NCBI GenBank assembly: GCA_002714195.1
Contig: PAWK01000009.1
Location: forward strand, 19,011 to 25,162
DNA: 6,152 bases
DNA from: Gammaproteobacteria bacterium
Lineage (GTDB): Bacteria > Pseudomonadota > Gammaproteobacteria > Pseudomonadales > Pseudohongiellaceae
Direction: 5' to 3'
The translations under genes and the position numbers were made by a program. The notes beneath the pieces were generated by a model, which was given only the letters and a program-made list of their open reading frames with translations, ran no database searches and was not told the origin of the DNA. Positions 5,668 to 6,152 of this stretch are shown piece by piece (the first letter of the stretch is position 1; each line of letters begins with the position of its first letter).

Positions 5668-6152
5668 ATGAAAATCCGAATAAAAAACTGGACTGCCTGC
5701 TTCAGGCCACCCGTGTTATTAATTTTGGTAGCTCTGATTTCATCGTGCGGGGTAAGCAATTTAGTAGTAGAGGGGAGCTTTCCCACTCCTAATATAAATA
5801 AGATCCCGTTGTCTATGGCTGTATACTATGATCAAGCTTTAAGAGAATTTTCTTACATGGAGTATAGCGAAACTGGCCGTGAAGAAATTAACGTCGAGAG
5901 CGGCGAATCTCATATTAATCTTTTCAATGCTGTGCTCCCAGCGATGTTTGAGGAAGTTGTTGAGATCGAAGGACTTGATGATCCAAAGGCTTTGGAGGTA
6001 GATGCTGTTTTTGCGCCAGTGATTGAGGAATTTCAGCTAGCGCTTCCAGAAAAGACCAAGCTTGAGGTATATGAGGTTTGGATCAAATACAACATGCGAA
6101 TAGTCGACAGCAGTGGCGATTCGCTAGCGGATTGGGTGGTGACTTCCTACGG
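5668..6152 (+). CDS. Outer-membrane-type lipoprotein of unknown function, 3' partial
   Basis: The frame opens at ATG 5668, directly after an in-frame TAA (5665-5667), which fixes the start. AGAG at 5657-5660 is a weak ribosome-binding site. It stays open to the window end: 161 codons with no stop, so the gene is truncated here. Residues 1-26 are a lipoprotein signal peptide: a basic N-terminus (KIRIKNW), hydrophobic VLLILVALI (16-24) and lipobox ISSC with C27 as the acylated Cys. Gly at +2 argues against inner-membrane retention, so an outer-membrane anchor is expected. The mature part mixes strand and helix: IPLSMAVYYD (47-56), an early strand; INLFNAVLPAMFEEVVEI (83-100), a likely amphipathic helix; then DAVFAPVIEEFQLALP (112-127) and LEVYEVWIKYNMRI (132-145). 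This alternation is typical of small periplasmic lipoproteins associated with envelope complexes, but I cannot name a family. Its place after the stator genes suggests an outer-membrane partner of the motor. Confidence 0.83.
   Translation, partial: MKIRIKNWTACFRPPVLLILVALISSCGVSNLVVEGSFPTPNINKIPLSMAVYYDQALREFSYMEYSETGREEINVESGESHINLFNAVLPAMFEEVVEIEGLDDPKALEVDAVFAPVIEEFQLALPEKTKLEVYEVWIKYNMRIVDSSGDSLADWVVTSY

Overview
The window reads as one co-directional gene cluster, entirely on the + strand, from a Gram-negative (diderm) bacterium. The support for this is a Sec signal peptide, a lipoprotein with a lipobox and an outer-membrane-type +2 residue, and a proton-channel (MotA/TolQ/ExbB) protein. 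Base composition leans moderately to A+T. A gammaproteobacterium, perhaps marine, is my best guess, but that is inference from gene style and not shown by a marker gene.

Layout: (1) 1-987, the 3' part of a PEGA + formylglycine-generating-enzyme-like (SUMF1/PvdO fold) protein, cut by the window start. (2) 1019-1258, a very acidic small exported protein. (3) 1283-2092, a four-helix MotA/TolQ/ExbB-type proton-channel subunit. (4) 2119-3474, a degenerate actin/Hsp70-fold protein with a small beta-rich, possibly FHA-like tail. (5) 3464-4567 and (6) 4616-5626, two related but diverged proteins, each built as a single N-terminal helix with a conserved Asp (motif FLDVxxCGFGA), a coiled coil and a von Willebrand factor A (vWA) domain. 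(7) 5668-end, an outer-membrane-type lipoprotein cut by the window end. Intergenic gaps are 24-48 bases, one junction overlaps by 11 bases, and I see no convincing terminator or internal promoter, so this looks like one operon that continues on both sides.

How the parts may work together: gene 3 supplies the A-type ring of a proton-driven stator. Genes 5 and 6 supply the B-type subunits, with the single helix and proton-carrying Asp typical of ExbD/TolR/MotB. Instead of a peptidoglycan-binding or TonB/TolA-interacting periplasmic domain, each carries a coiled coil and a vWA domain. The predicted assembly is an A5B2-like motor whose B dimer could be a heterodimer of two different vWA proteins. 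The acidic exported protein and the lipoprotein would be envelope partners, the pseudo-actin protein a cytoplasmic partner, and the PEGA/FGE-like protein a binding or scaffold component. I do not recognise a characterised system with this gene set. It differs from Tol-Pal, ExbBD-TonB, MotAB, AglRQS and Zorya in its vWA-bearing B subunits and in its actin-like and FGE-like partners. The biological function is unknown.
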